The notes under the pieces are model-generated. The model ran no database searches, was not told the origin of the DNA, and saw only the letters and a list, made by a program, of their open reading frames with translations. Below, piece after piece: positions 63,963 to 64,000 of a stretch of DNA of 64,000 nucleotides. How positions within the stretch are numbered: the first letter of the stretch is position 1; each line of letters starts with the position of its first letter. Origin of the DNA: Gemmobacter lutimaris. GTDB lineage: Bacteria; Pseudomonadota; Alphaproteobacteria; Rhodobacterales; Rhodobacteraceae. The translations under genes were made by a program, and so were the position numbers. The DNA lies in contig NZ_QXXQ01000011.1 of the NCBI RefSeq assembly GCF_003570715.1, positions 1 to 64,000 of the forward strand, in the 5' to 3' direction.

Positions 63963-64000
63963 ATGTTCCAGCGATTTGTCGCCATTCTTCTGCTCTGTGC
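63963..64000 (+). CDS. Start of an exported protein gene (cut by the window end)
   Basis: ATG 63963 is preceded by GGGAGGGAAGCGCC. The first 12 codons read MFQRFVAILLLC, a basic start then a hydrophobic run, typical of a Sec signal peptide. The following sequence is outside the window. It lies 106 bases after the SqrR-type gene, so it may be part of a sulfur-stress operon. The identity is unknown. Confidence 0.6.
   Translation, partial: MFQRFVAILLLC

Noticed and set aside
1-64000. tRNA, rRNA, CRISPR or prophage genes
   Set aside because: Nothing with a cloverleaf end, rRNA-like conserved block, regular spacer array or phage structural gene was seen on either strand. A covariance-model search would be decisive.

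Overview
The window is GC-rich, gene-dense DNA from an aerobic alphaproteobacterium. The layout fits Rhodobacteraceae/Paracoccaceae (Paracoccus- or Rhodobacter-like). The evidence is a fabD-fabG-acpP-fabF-mltG cluster, the run alr, mlaE/mlaF-type ABC genes, a short pqiA-type gene, radA, cvpA and purF, pyrC/pyrE next to dnaB, and a SqrR-type ArsR regulator whose three cysteines have the spacing known from Rhodobacter capsulatus SqrR. It is chromosomal. No rRNA, tRNA, CRISPR array, phage or conjugation gene was seen. The only insertion sequence is the right end of an IS3-family element at the left edge.

Layout, left to right. (1) 1-3440: IS3 end, 5-oxoprolinase subunits pxpB/pxpC, and an AGE-family sugar isomerase. 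(2) 3449-9085: mltG, fabF, acpP, fabG and fabD on the minus strand, with an unrelated plus-strand gene between acpP and fabF. (3) 9255-14405: a cytochrome b561-YceI fusion, a VOC protein, a VWA/MoxR pair, and an AbrB-type membrane protein. (4) 14402-22395: a glycan-modification island with a three-domain GT/methyltransferase-like/hydrolase protein, three tandem family 2/92-like glycosyltransferases, and a hydrolase-like paralogue that has lost its nucleophile. (5) 22417-28351: LprI-like and GFA proteins, then pyrC, an RTX protein, pyrE and dnaB. (6) 28484-36996: alr, mlaE/mlaF, a coiled-coil membrane protein, pqiA, an LLM oxidoreductase, radA, cvpA and purF. (7) 37121-48139: an SDR, then a minus-strand methylated-amine (betaine-type) operon of a 3-hydroxyisobutyrate-dehydrogenase-like gene, an aldehyde dehydrogenase, an MttB-family methyltransferase and two FAD/GcvT dehydrogenases, facing a divergent LysR regulator. 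(8) 48233-57764: the histidine utilisation cluster hutC-hutF / hutI-hutH-(CoA transferase)-(acyl-CoA dehydrogenase)-hutU, then a flavin reductase-like gene. (9) 57770-64000: gamma-carbonic anhydrase, gmk, yicC, a PAS_5-type protein, a PHP hydrolase, a lone phnM, a flavin reductase, an SqrR/BigR-type regulator, and the start of an exported protein.

Two things stand out beyond gene content. First, a composite intergenic repeat occurs eight times: an AT-containing core (CATCTTGGCAAAAATATCC-like) joined to a G-run, and in six copies followed by a GC-rich hairpin whose loop falls into three recurring types. A second class of A/T-rich hairpin (GCAAATTTCTT arms) also recurs. Second, the glycan island pairs fused and free versions of the same hydrolase-like domain, one with and one without the predicted catalytic serine, beside three glycosyltransferases. 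I regard that island and the corrinoid-partner-less MttB/dimethylglycine-dehydrogenase operon as the best candidates for undescribed biochemistry.
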